A DNA stretch of 6,248 nt from the NCBI GenBank assembly GCA_003575245.1, contig NMQN01000817.1, forward strand, positions 1 to 6,248, written 5' to 3'. The notes beneath the pieces are model-generated. The model searched no databases and had not been told where the DNA came from. It saw only the letters and a program-made list of their open reading frames with translations. This DNA comes from Candidatus Atribacteria bacterium 1244-E10-H5-B2 (GTDB lineage Bacteria; Atribacterota; JS1; SB-45; 34-128). A program made the translations under genes and the position numbers. This document shows positions 1 through 5,185 of this stretch, piece by piece (position 1 is the first letter of the stretch; every line of letters starts with the position of its first letter).

Positions 1-114
1 AAAAAAGGTCATAAACTAAGTGAATACAAGTGTCCTAAATGTGGTGGAGATATAAAAAGAGGCAAGGGACGTAATAACTATCGGAATGAATACGCTGTAT
101 TAAAGAAAGAATAA
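1..114 (+). CDS. C-terminal end of a zinc-ribbon protein (partial)
   Basis: Open from the window edge to a TAA at 112-114, giving 37 residues; the N-terminus lies outside the window. The visible part is very basic and contains CPKCGGD at residues 11-17, a CxxCG zinc knuckle typical of zinc ribbons, followed by a Lys/Arg/Asn-rich tail ending in KKE. Only one cysteine pair is visible, so any second pair must be upstream. The gene ends one base before the next ATG, which suggests translational coupling. Its place ahead of the terminase is where many HK97-type phages carry an HNH endonuclease or small terminase gene, but nothing here proves either; a transcription or recombination protein with a C-terminal zinc ribbon fits equally well. 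Confidence 0.6.
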   Translation, partial: KKGHKLSEYKCPKCGGDIKRGKGRNNYRNEYAVLKKE

Positions 115-115
115 A

Positions 116-220
116 ATGAAAGAGGGCAGGGAAAGAACCCTCCGGTTGAAATATGTAACCTGTAGAAACTGTTTTAACTTTCGGGATCTCTCCCGGCTCC
201 TCTATCTTATCACAAAATAA
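116..220 (+). CDS. 34-residue CxxC mini-protein (possible)
   Basis: An ATG one base after the preceding TAA opens 34 codons ending at TAA 218-220. The product is basic and has TCRNC near residues 15-19, then a Phe/Leu-rich C-terminus. One CxxC pair cannot bind zinc alone but could do so in a dimer. The pattern faintly recalls the first half of phage Com-type zinc-finger translational regulators, which is a resemblance only. The ribosome binding site is weak (AAAGAAAG), so translation would depend on coupling to the upstream gene. The same DNA can fold into several helices at 121-203, so an RNA function is a competing reading. Support is adjacency and compact packing, not homology. Confidence 0.35.
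   Translation: MKEGRERTLRLKYVTCRNCFNFRDLSRLLYLITK
121..203 (+). other. Potentially structured RNA segment
   Basis: Several short complementary arms lie close together. GAGGG (122-126) can pair with CCCTC (138-142), or AGAGGG (121-126) with TCCTCT (198-203, one G-U). GGTT (144-147) pairs with AACC (157-160), and CGGGA (182-186) pairs with TCCCG (191-195) across a 4-base loop. The first two pairings are mutually exclusive, so the segment could switch between a local hairpin and a closed multibranch fold. No tRNA signature (TTCGA loop, 7-base anticodon loop) is present. It overlaps the 34-codon ORF, and the folding was judged by eye. Confidence 0.3.
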
Positions 221-234
221 GAAAGGGGATAATT

Positions 235-321
235 ATGAATATTCAAAATTTTATAATCAAGCTTTACCAGGTTATTGCTGATTTTTTCTTAAATAATTTA
301 AATAGTAAAAAAAGGTGGTGA
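235..321 (+). CDS. 28-residue amphipathic peptide
   Basis: ATG at 235 is preceded by AAGGGG (223-228) with a 6-base spacer, a good ribosome binding site, and the ORF runs to TGA at 319-321. The product is mostly hydrophobic and aromatic (IIKLYQVIADFFLNNL in the middle) and ends in a basic KKRW tail. It is long enough for one amphipathic or membrane-associated helix. The length and pattern resemble small membrane-active peptides, such as type I toxins or holin-like miniproteins, but no family is recognised. It lies 14 bases after the preceding small ORF, and an AAAGGTGGTG sequence overlaps its stop codon. Confidence 0.4.
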   Translation: MNIQNFIIKLYQVIADFFLNNLNSKKRW

Positions 322-405
322 TTAGATTTTAAATAAGCGATATTATAAAAAATATCGAGAATTCCATAGCTGGAAAAATCGATAAAAAAAGGAGTAAATA
401 ATCGA

Positions 406-525
406 ATGAAAATAAATAAGAAAATAGTCTGGAGCCTTCACCGGCTGGTCAAAAAAAGCAACGATAAAAAAGAAGGAAAAAGCATTAAAGAAAAGACTAT
501 TATCAAAAAAAAGGCGGTGATATAA
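406..525 (+). CDS. 39-residue Lys-rich protein abutting the terminase
   Basis: ATG at 406 follows AAAGGAG about nine or more bases upstream, and the ORF ends with TAA at 523-525, so the terminase ATG at 526 is the very next base. This TAAATG junction is typical of translational coupling. About two fifths of the residues are Lys, Arg or His, with a central NDKKEGKSIKEK stretch, suggesting nucleic-acid binding or an unstructured tail. At 39 residues it is far too short for a normal small terminase (usually over 120 residues with HTH and oligomerisation domains). It may be a regulatory or leader peptide for terminase expression. No family is recognised. Confidence 0.45.
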   Translation: MKINKKIVWSLHRLVKKSNDKKEGKSIKEKTIIKKKAVI

Positions 526-2091
526 ATGCCATACTACCCCAGTAAGAAGTGGCTCAGCCAGGATCCGGAGAAGCGGGATAACCAGATGCGGAATTTAGTT
601 CAGAACAGAATGAAGCGATATAAGAAACCTGAAATTCCCCCTGCTGGGTTCGACAATCCTGAATACAAAACAGATATTATAAAATTTGCAGAGGAGCAAT
701 TCTACATACCAGAAACAAACTCTCCTATTGTCCTGGAAGACTGGCAAAAAGAGGAGATATTAAAACCCTTGTTTTATGGGGATAGAAATTATACGATGGC
801 TCTGTTAGGAGAGACCAAAAAAAGTGGCAAGTCAACCCTGGCGGCTCTGATTTCTATGTGGTATCTATTCTTTGGCGAAAAAGATTCAGAGATCTACCTA
901 GCAGCAAGAGATAAGGACCAGGCCTCCTGGATCGTCTTCAGGAAATTAACAAAGGCAATCGAAATGAATAAATATGCCCTAATCAGATGCAAGATTACCA
1001 GAGACGCAATCGAAGTTCCTAGTAGTAGATCAATTTTAAGGTGCTTGCCTACAGATGTCAGTTGTGCTGGCCTGAATCCTAGCCTAGTGGTTTTCGATGA
1101 ATTATGGAGTTACGAATACGAATCGATGCAGAGGTTTTTTGAGGAGATGACCACGGTCCCCACAAGGGAAAATCCTCTGGCCTTGATCGTTACTTATGCC
1201 GGCTACGATGACGAGACCCTGCTATATCAGCTATACAAAAAAGGGATGGAACTAAAAAAGGATCCAGATCCTTCTTTCTTCTTTTACTGGGAAGGGGAAA
1301 ACGGAATCCCCATTAACCGTATGCCCTGGCAAAGTGAAAAATATTTGAAGCAGCAAGAGGGCAGGCTGAGGAAAAATACCTATTTGCGATTACACGAAAA
1401 TAGGTGGGTCGAAGATATTACCCAGTTTATCGATATGGATAAGTTTGACCAATGCGTTAATAAAGATTTGACCCCTATATTGCCTAATAAAAATATAAAA
1501 ATATGGGTAGGGATTGACGCTTCAGTTAGTGGTGATTCGACAGCGGTAGTGGCGGTTACCAGGAAAGAAGATAAAATAATACTGGCCAATTACAAGAAGT
1601 GGCAGCCAAGCAAGAAAAACCCGATTGATTTAGAGGAAACAGTAGAGAAATATATTATCGATTTAGATAGGGATTTCGATCTGCAATTAGCTTATTATGA
1701 CCCATATCAGCTACATAGGTCATCGATGACCCTGAAGAAAAAGGGGATCCGTATGGAGGAACTGCCTCAGACGGTAGGAAATACTATAGATTTCAGCCAG
1801 AATTTATACGATTTGATTCAATTCGGGAATATAGTTTTCTATCCTTCACAGGAATTAAGAAGGCATATTAAAAGCTGCAAAGCGAAAGAAATGGAACGAG
1901 GTTATCGGATTGTCAAGGGAAGCCAATCCAGCAAAATTGACTTGGCTATTGCCATGGCTATGGCCAGTTTCGGGGCGGTAACAAAAGAAGAAAAAATACC
2001 GGGGTTTTATGTCCTAGACAGCAAGAAGGAAATCGATAGCGACGAGGGCTGGGTCCCGGCAGGCGGTGATTGGAACTTATTAGGAAGATGA
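526..2091 (+). CDS. terL: Phage terminase large subunit
   Basis: This is the ATP-driven DNA-packaging motor and nuclease that docks on the portal of a prohead, translocates DNA and cuts it. The 521-residue length is normal for HK97-type large terminases. The N-terminal ATPase has a deviant Walker A, GETKKSGKST (95-104, Lys102), a Walker B LVVFDE (187-192, Asp191/Glu192), and IVTYAG (221-226) as a likely coupling motif. The C-terminal RNase H-like nuclease shows its acidic residues in GIDAS (Asp331), YYDPY (Asp392) and KIDLAIAMAMA (Asp472). All key residues are present, so the enzyme looks functional. The ATG at 526 follows AAGGCGGTGATATAA and abuts the upstream stop. No recognisable small terminase precedes it, and no portal gene follows; instead a new promoter begins within about 15 bases of the stop codon. 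Confidence 0.93.
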   Translation: MPYYPSKKWLSQDPEKRDNQMRNLVQNRMKRYKKPEIPPAGFDNPEYKTDIIKFAEEQFYIPETNSPIVLEDWQKEEILKPLFYGDRNYTMALLGETKKSGKSTLAALISMWYLFFGEKDSEIYLAARDKDQASWIVFRKLTKAIEMNKYALIRCKITRDAIEVPSSRSILRCLPTDVSCAGLNPSLVVFDELWSYEYESMQRFFEEMTTVPTRENPLALIVTYAGYDDETLLYQLYKKGMELKKDPDPSFFFYWEGENGIPINRMPWQSEKYLKQQEGRLRKNTYLRLHENRWVEDITQFIDMDKFDQCVNKDLTPILPNKNIKIWVGIDASVSGDSTAVVAVTRKEDKIILANYKKWQPSKKNPIDLEETVEKYIIDLDRDFDLQLAYYDPYQLHRSSMTLKKKGIRMEELPQTVGNTIDFSQNLYDLIQFGNIVFYPSQELRRHIKSCKAKEMERGYRIVKGSQSSKIDLAIAMAMASFGAVTKEEKIPGFYVLDSKKEIDSDEGWVPAGGDWNLLGR

Positions 2092-2131
2092 AAATAATTC
2101 ATTTGACAGGAATTATTTTTAGTGTTATGAT
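2091..2131 (+). promoter_or_regulatory. Sigma-A promoter with overlapping dyad
   Basis: TTGACA (2103-2108), a 17-base spacer and TATGAT (2126-2131) form a near-consensus housekeeping promoter pointing at the HTH gene at 2167. The -35 lies in the 9-base gap of a perfect 10-bp inverted repeat, AAAATAATTC (2091-2100) and GAATTATTTT (2110-2119), which begins on the last base of the terminase stop codon. A dyad centred on the -35 is a plausible operator, perhaps for the HTH protein itself. It could also form a weak AT hairpin at the terminase mRNA end. Confidence 0.75.
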
Positions 2132-2166
2132 GTAATAGAATAATCTTATATAAGGAGAGGTTAAAA

Positions 2167-2625
2167 ATGATGAAGATTTTAGAGGAAGCCTCGAAGATAG
2201 TTAACGGGGTTAAATTCTATAATACGGATAAAGTATCAAAAATTTTAAAAACAAGTAGAATTACAGTCGCCAGATACTTTAGAGAAGGTAGATTTCCACC
2301 GGTAAAATTTGCTGGCAAATATCATATGTCGCAAGAAGATTTACTGGCCTATATTTCCACCGGGGCAGTAATAAAGCCAATTCCTTTTAGTGAATTTTTG
2401 ACCTACAAAGAAATTAAACAATTCGATAGTAATATTCTTAGGGCAACGAAAAAAAAGCTGGAGAAAATTGAAGAAATTATTAAGAGGAATAAAGAGAAAG
2501 TAAAATATATTGATAATCCAAAAGCCAAAATTGCATTAGAAAATTATATTTTACGATATAAAAAAATTAAAAAGGATATAGAAATGGCTGAAAAAGAGCC
2601 GATAAGTTCAGATGATATATTTTAG
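2167..2625 (+). CDS. HTH (excisionase/MerR-like) coiled-coil protein
   Basis: A 152-residue protein. Residues about 17-62 match the helix-turn-helix pattern of the excisionase/HTH_17 type: YNTDKVSKILKTSRITVARY, then a basic turn with GRFPPVKFAGKYHM (an R-x-FPPVK wing), then SQEDLLAYI. Residues about 90-143 are highly charged, alternate Lys/Glu with Ile/Leu, and look like a coiled coil. ATG at 2167 (or the next codon, 2170) follows AGGAGAGG at good spacing. It has its own promoter and lies between terminase and capsid genes. It could be a transcription regulator or excisionase-like factor. An HTH followed by a coiled-coil oligomerisation region is also the general plan of small terminases, so a packaging role is a reasonable but unproven alternative. 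The DNA-binding call is fairly sure; the role is not. Confidence 0.75.
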   Translation: MMKILEEASKIVNGVKFYNTDKVSKILKTSRITVARYFREGRFPPVKFAGKYHMSQEDLLAYISTGAVIKPIPFSEFLTYKEIKQFDSNILRATKKKLEKIEEIIKRNKEKVKYIDNPKAKIALENYILRYKKIKKDIEMAEKEPISSDDIF

Positions 2626-2662
2626 CCTGGCCCGAAGACCTAGCTTAGCAGATCGGGCCGGG
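2626..2662 (+). other. GC-rich intergenic hairpin A
   Basis: CCTGGCCCGA (2626-2635) pairs with TCGGGCCGGG (2653-2662): ten pairs including one G-U, with a 17-base loop. It starts on the base after the HTH gene stop codon. No T-run follows, so it is not a standard intrinsic terminator. Its flanks, TTTTAGCCTGG on the left and CCGGGTAT on the right, are repeated exactly at hairpin B (4653-4715). The loop's CCTAGC (2639-2644) is complementary to GCTAGG (2679-2684), allowing a pseudoknot. Confidence 0.7.
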
Positions 2663-2700
2663 TATGTGAATTCTGGCTGCTAGGCTTTTCATCCACTTTC

Positions 2701-2735
2701 GGAAGAGGCAGAGGTCTTTTAGCTCTTCCTCTGCC
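2701..2735 (+). other. Intergenic hairpin with two alternative pairings
   Basis: GGCAGAGG (2707-2714) pairs perfectly with CCTCTGCC (2728-2735) over a 13-base loop. A competing helix pairs GGAAGAG (2701-2707) with CTCTTCC (2723-2729). The two share bases, so only one can form in full. The structure ends 11 bases before a strong Shine-Dalgarno (AGGAGG, 2747-2752). An A-run, not a T-run, follows, so on this strand it is more likely a leader structure than a terminator. Confidence 0.55.
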
Positions 2736-2758
2736 AAAAAATAGGTAGGAGGTTTCAA

Positions 2759-2803
2759 ATGCTTTTCCTCTTGCCTGCCATTATAACATTTTATATTTTA
2801 TAA
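2759..2803 (+). CDS. 14-residue hydrophobic peptide ORF (leader-like)
   Basis: ATG at 2759 follows a near-perfect AGGAGG (2747-2752) at a 6-base spacer, one of the best ribosome binding sites in the window. The ORF encodes MLFLLPAIITFYIL and stops at TAA 2801-2803. The product has no charged residues and would sit in a membrane or stall in the ribosome. It lies between a two-state hairpin and the 208-base leader of the capsid gene, a setting that suits a leader peptide controlling downstream expression. It may also be a small membrane peptide. It is too short for homology, so the call rests on the ribosome binding site and position. Confidence 0.4.
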   Translation: MLFLLPAIITFYIL

Positions 2804-2821
2804 ATTAAGGTCGGTAATAAC

Positions 2822-2919
2822 AATTTAGTATAGCAAATAGTGAATTTAGATGAAGCAATAAACGGAAGCAATTAGATGTATCACGAGCAGAAATTAGATA
2901 GTAAAAGATTCAATTTAGA
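2822..2919 (+). repeat. Five AATTTAGA-like motifs in the capsid leader
   Basis: Copies begin at 2822 (AATTTAG), 2843 (AATTTAGA), 2870 (AATTAGA), 2892 (AATTAGA) and 2912 (AATTTAGA). Offsets of 21, 27, 22 and 20 bases are mostly close to two helical turns. A related pair, TTAGATGAAGCAATA and TTAGACGAAGCAATA, lies at about 2846 and 2950. The motif is short and AT-rich, so chance is a real possibility. No ORF of note lies between 2804 and 3011. Confidence 0.4.
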
Positions 2920-2922
2920 AGG

Positions 2923-2957
2923 AATAGTTGGTTTCCCGACTATTCGTCTTAGACGAA
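2923..2957 (+). other. Tandem hairpins upstream of the capsid gene
   Basis: AATAGTTGG (2923-2931) pairs with CCGACTATT (2936-2944) as nine pairs with one G-U and a TTTC tetraloop. Immediately after, TTCGTC (2943-2948) pairs perfectly with GACGAA (2952-2957) over a 3-base loop; the two helices share two bases. They lie about 55 bases before the capsid ATG. No U-tract follows. They may stabilise the capsid mRNA 5' end or bind a regulator. Confidence 0.55.
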
Positions 2958-3011
2958 GCAATATTTAAAGACTAATTTAAGCTCAAAAATAATAGAAAGG
3001 AGTAAAATATT

Positions 3012-4244
3012 ATGCAATTAACAAGACAAAACCTTCAAGATATGATGGACAAGCGAATTAAAAGTCAAGTAGATTCTATGGTTGACGAAGCTCTTGCACC
3101 ATATACTAAAGTTGACTCTAGTAAAAGACCCACAGATTATGATGGCGAACAAAATAGGGGTGGTAGCACATCTTTTGGAGTAAATAAGCAAGGTGCTGGA
3201 AAAACTTACAAACAAATCTTTAATAAGGACTATATTGAATCTTCTAAATTTGACGACTACGAAGATTTTCTAAATGCGGTGAAGAATGGATTTGATCCCA
3301 GACTTAAAGATATGGCAGGAAATGTGGGAAGCGAAGGTGGATTTTTACTAGCTGAACAATTTGCCGAAAAGATAGTAGATATTACCATAGAAGATTCCAT
3401 CGTTATGCCAAGAGCAAAACTTTACGGGCTTAAAAAAGGAAAAGGCAGGACAATGAGAATTCCTTGTTTTGTGGATGAAGATCATTCGACAGCCGGGATT
3501 GCCGGGATTGACGCCGTGTGGACCGGGGAAAAAGTCCAAAAAACTAAAACTGATCCAATTTTTAGATCCCTGGGAATGCAAGTGAATAAATTAGTTTGCT
3601 ATTCTGTCAGCTCGGATGAGCTGATCCAAGAAAGCGGAATTAGCCTAAATGAAATTATTGGCAACGCCTTTAAAAAGTCAATTTTGTTTAAGACTGACTA
3701 TGTCTTCCTTCAAGGCACAGGGGCGGGAATGCCAAATGGCGTTTTAAATAGCCCTGCGTTATTAGTTCAACCTGCGGAATCTGGGCAAACTGCCAGCACA
3801 ATTAACTATGACAACATCGTTGGAATGTTTTCTAAGCTGGCACCGGCATCTTATAAAAATGCCATCTGGGTATGCAGTATATCTGCACTTCCCCAGATGA
3901 TGAAATTAAATATAGAAGTCGGTTTGGGAGGCGAGCACGTCAGAATTCTGCAAGAGGATGCAGGCAGGTTTACCCTTTTAGGCAAAGAGTGCCTTTTCAC
4001 GGAAAAATTGCCCGCACTTGGATCAGAAGGATGTCTGATTTTAGCAGATTTTAGTGCTTATGCAGTATTACTAAAAGAGGGAATCCGACTTGAAAGTTCA
4101 ATCCACGAAGGATTTAGATCGGATTTGACATCGTTTCGTATGATTTTACAGGTGGATGGACAAACGACTATCAATCTTCCGACAACACTTTTGGACGGGT
4201 CGACTGTAGTAAGCCAATTTGTGGCTTTAGGCGATGTAGCTTAA
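3012..4244 (+). CDS. HK97-fold major capsid protein
   Basis: A 410-residue shell protein of tailed-phage type that would assemble into the icosahedral prohead filled by the terminase. Residues 1 to about 105 are charged and partly coiled (delta/scaffold-like). The shell domain then begins at NVGSEGGFLLAEQFAEKIVD (104-123), the usual family start. FLQGTGAGMPNGVLNSPAL (232-250) is the family's characteristic loop in the middle of the protein, and the C-terminal part (from about 335) has the expected beta-rich pattern with DFSAYAVLLKEGIRLE. The start is supported by AAAGGAG (2996-3002). In HK97 the N-terminal region is removed by a prohead protease, but no protease gene is present here, so either the region stays on or the protease comes from elsewhere. 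The gene has its own long leader and a terminator behind it, and is not next to a portal gene. Confidence 0.92.
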   Translation: MQLTRQNLQDMMDKRIKSQVDSMVDEALAPYTKVDSSKRPTDYDGEQNRGGSTSFGVNKQGAGKTYKQIFNKDYIESSKFDDYEDFLNAVKNGFDPRLKDMAGNVGSEGGFLLAEQFAEKIVDITIEDSIVMPRAKLYGLKKGKGRTMRIPCFVDEDHSTAGIAGIDAVWTGEKVQKTKTDPIFRSLGMQVNKLVCYSVSSDELIQESGISLNEIIGNAFKKSILFKTDYVFLQGTGAGMPNGVLNSPALLVQPAESGQTASTINYDNIVGMFSKLAPASYKNAIWVCSISALPQMMKLNIEVGLGGEHVRILQEDAGRFTLLGKECLFTEKLPALGSEGCLILADFSAYAVLLKEGIRLESSIHEGFRSDLTSFRMILQVDGQTTINLPTTLLDGSTVVSQFVALGDVA

Positions 4245-4283
4245 TTAGCTTGATAGTAAAATAACTTTAGCTTTAAAAAAAAG

Positions 4284-4313
4284 AAGGAAGGGTCCGGCCA
4301 AAGATCCTTCCTT
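4284..4313. terminator. Strong hairpin after the capsid gene (U-tract only on the - strand)
   Basis: AAGGAAGGGTC (4284-4294) pairs with GATCCTTCCTT (4303-4313), eleven pairs with one wobble and an 8-base loop. On the + strand no T-run follows. Eight A's at 4275-4282 precede it, so read on the - strand it is a good intrinsic terminator. It may block antisense transcription into the capsid gene, or protect the capsid mRNA 3' end. Confidence 0.6.
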
Positions 4314-4320
4314 ATAAAAA

Positions 4321-4373
4321 TGATATGTGGTGGATCGCTTAAAATCCACTTTATATAGCACATTTTTATTTTA
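4321..4373 (+). terminator. Terminator of the capsid transcription unit
   Basis: GTGGAT (4330-4335) pairs with ATCCAC (4344-4349). An enclosing ATGTG (4325-4329) pairs with CACAT (4359-4363), directly followed by TTTTATTTT. An outer 7-bp repeat, TGATATG (4321-4327) and CATATCA (4375-4381), could close the whole structure instead. The T-rich tail on the + strand supports transcription stop before the PC4-like gene. The remainder of 4245-4427 holds no visible gene. Confidence 0.55.
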
Positions 4374-4427
4374 TCATATCAGTCTTAGATTACAAGTGCT
4401 TAGTATAAAAATAAGGAAGGTGATTGT

Positions 4428-4631
4428 ATGAAGGTTTTAGATGAGTTTGATATAACCGATAGAACGAAATTAAGGCTCCAGGTTGGAGAATACAGGGACC
4501 AGGAACGAATCGATATTAGGACATACATAAAGGTCGATAATGAGTTTATACCAACGAAAAAAGGGGTAAATTTTAGCTCAGAATGGCTTGATAAATTCTT
4601 TTTAATGGTCGAAAAACTGAAGGATATATAG
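4428..4631 (+). CDS. PC4/YdbC-like ssDNA-binding protein
   Basis: A 67-residue protein with the compact PC4 (transcriptional coactivator p15) pattern: KLRLQVGEYRDQERIDIRTY (residues 15-34), then EFIPTKKGVNFS (43-54), then a C-terminal helix EWLDKFFLMVEKL. The EY...R.DIR.Y and PTKKG signatures are the hallmarks of the family. Bacterial members such as Lactococcus YdbC bind single-stranded DNA as dimers, and the family is common in phages. ATG at 4428 follows AAGGAAGGTGATT. The gene has its own terminator directly after the stop and sits just ahead of the likely replication initiator, so a role at an unwound origin or on replication intermediates is the natural inference. Transcription modulation is the alternative. 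Confidence 0.85.
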   Translation: MKVLDEFDITDRTKLRLQVGEYRDQERIDIRTYIKVDNEFIPTKKGVNFSSEWLDKFFLMVEKLKDI

Positions 4632-4656
4632 CGGTCAGAAATAGATGATCGCTTTT
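4631..4656 (+). terminator. Intrinsic terminator of the PC4-like gene
   Basis: GCGGTCA (4631-4637) pairs with TGATCGC (4646-4652), seven pairs with one wobble and an 8-base loop, followed by TTTT (4653-4656). The first stem base is the last base of the stop codon. The short T-run may allow read-through. Confidence 0.6.
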
Positions 4657-4658
4657 AG

Positions 4659-4712
4659 CCTGGTGGGATTGGTGAAGGTTTTAACCGTCCTTCTATTACT
4701 GATCCCACCGGG
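4659..4712 (+). other. Large intergenic hairpin B
   Basis: CCTGGTGGGAT (4659-4669) pairs with ATCCCACCGGG (4702-4712), eleven pairs with one G-U. Inside, GAAGG (4674-4678) pairs with CCTTC (4689-4693). The structure ends 22 bases before the winged-helix gene start, just ahead of that gene's AAGGGCGG ribosome binding site region. Its outer flanks match hairpin A exactly while the inner stem differs but still pairs. No T-run follows it, so it may act as a 5' leader structure. Confidence 0.7.
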
Positions 4713-4734
4713 TATTAAGAAGGGCGGTAGTATT

Positions 4735-5181
4735 ATGAGTAAAAAGAAAAAAATTAAGAACGAGTTTAACGCTGTGCCACCATACGCACAAATAGAAGAA
4801 AAATTAGCTTATTCAAAAGCAAGCGAAGGTCTGAAGGCTCATACTAAATGGCTATATGTAGCATTTAGGCTTAAATATAAGGGTAACAATGCCAGGAATA
4901 TTGTATTCCTGGAAAGTGAAGCTAAAAAGATTATGAGTTTAAGCACATTCAGGGCAGATTGTAGAAAACTAATTGAACGTGGATTTATCGATTTAATAAA
5001 GCGAGGTGGCTTCTATAATCAACCGCATATATTCGGTTTGTCTAATAGGTGGAGAAAATACGGAACTAAGGACTTTATTAAAATTGATGTAAATAAAATT
5101 TTCCCTAAAATATTTAAGAGAAAGTTTAAGAAAGGCCATAAATTTATGGGGAATCAATTTAAGAAAAAAGAGCATTTATAG
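4735..5181 (+). CDS. Winged-helix-like protein, probable replication initiator
   Basis: The chosen ATG at 4735 gives 148 residues starting MSKKKKIKNE. An in-frame ATG at 4645 would add 30 residues but lies inside the upstream terminator stem and lacks a ribosome binding site; AAGGGCGG at 4720-4727 serves 4735. The middle (about 33-110) reads as a small winged helix: HTKWLYVAFRLKYKGNNARN, a helix around FLESEAKKIMSLSTFRADCRKLIERGFIDLI, and a beta wing RGGFYNQPHIFGLSNRWRKYG. This is the pattern of small phage/plasmid HTH proteins in which a new helix follows a KYKGNN turn. The C-terminus is very basic (KRKFKKGHKFMG). Direct repeats with internal dyads start 5 bases after the stop, the usual arrangement for an initiator beside its origin, or for an autoregulator beside its operators. 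No helicase or polymerase domain is present. Confidence 0.65.
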   Translation: MSKKKKIKNEFNAVPPYAQIEEKLAYSKASEGLKAHTKWLYVAFRLKYKGNNARNIVFLESEAKKIMSLSTFRADCRKLIERGFIDLIKRGGFYNQPHIFGLSNRWRKYGTKDFIKIDVNKIFPKIFKRKFKKGHKFMGNQFKKKEHL

Positions 5182-5185
5182 GTAT

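Noticed and set aside
121..203. tRNA or tRNA-like gene
   Set aside because: Arms are present but the T-loop consensus, anticodon loop size and 7-bp acceptor stem do not fit.
326..385. Open frame of 19 codons after AAAGGTGGTG, rich in Tyr, Lys and Arg
   Set aside because: No ATG, GTG or TTG start is available at the right distance; it would need an ATT start. The purine-rich sequence may be chance.
1380..1589. Minus-strand open frame within the terminase gene
   Set aside because: It overlaps the conserved nuclease region of the terminase and has no - strand promoter or ribosome binding site.
2759..2803. sigma-A promoter within the small hydrophobic ORF (TTGCCT ... TATTTT)
   Set aside because: Both elements match poorly; AT-rich sequence gives such matches by chance, so no promoter is called for the capsid gene.
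3872..4054. 60-codon frame inside the capsid gene
   Set aside because: It is a shadow frame of a well-supported capsid gene with no ribosome binding site.
4645..4734. In-frame N-terminal extension of the winged-helix gene that looks like a hydrophobic signal segment
   Set aside because: The ATG at 4645 lies inside a terminator stem and has no ribosome binding site; the extension is mostly the translation of hairpin B. The ATG at 4735 has a suitable ribosome binding site.
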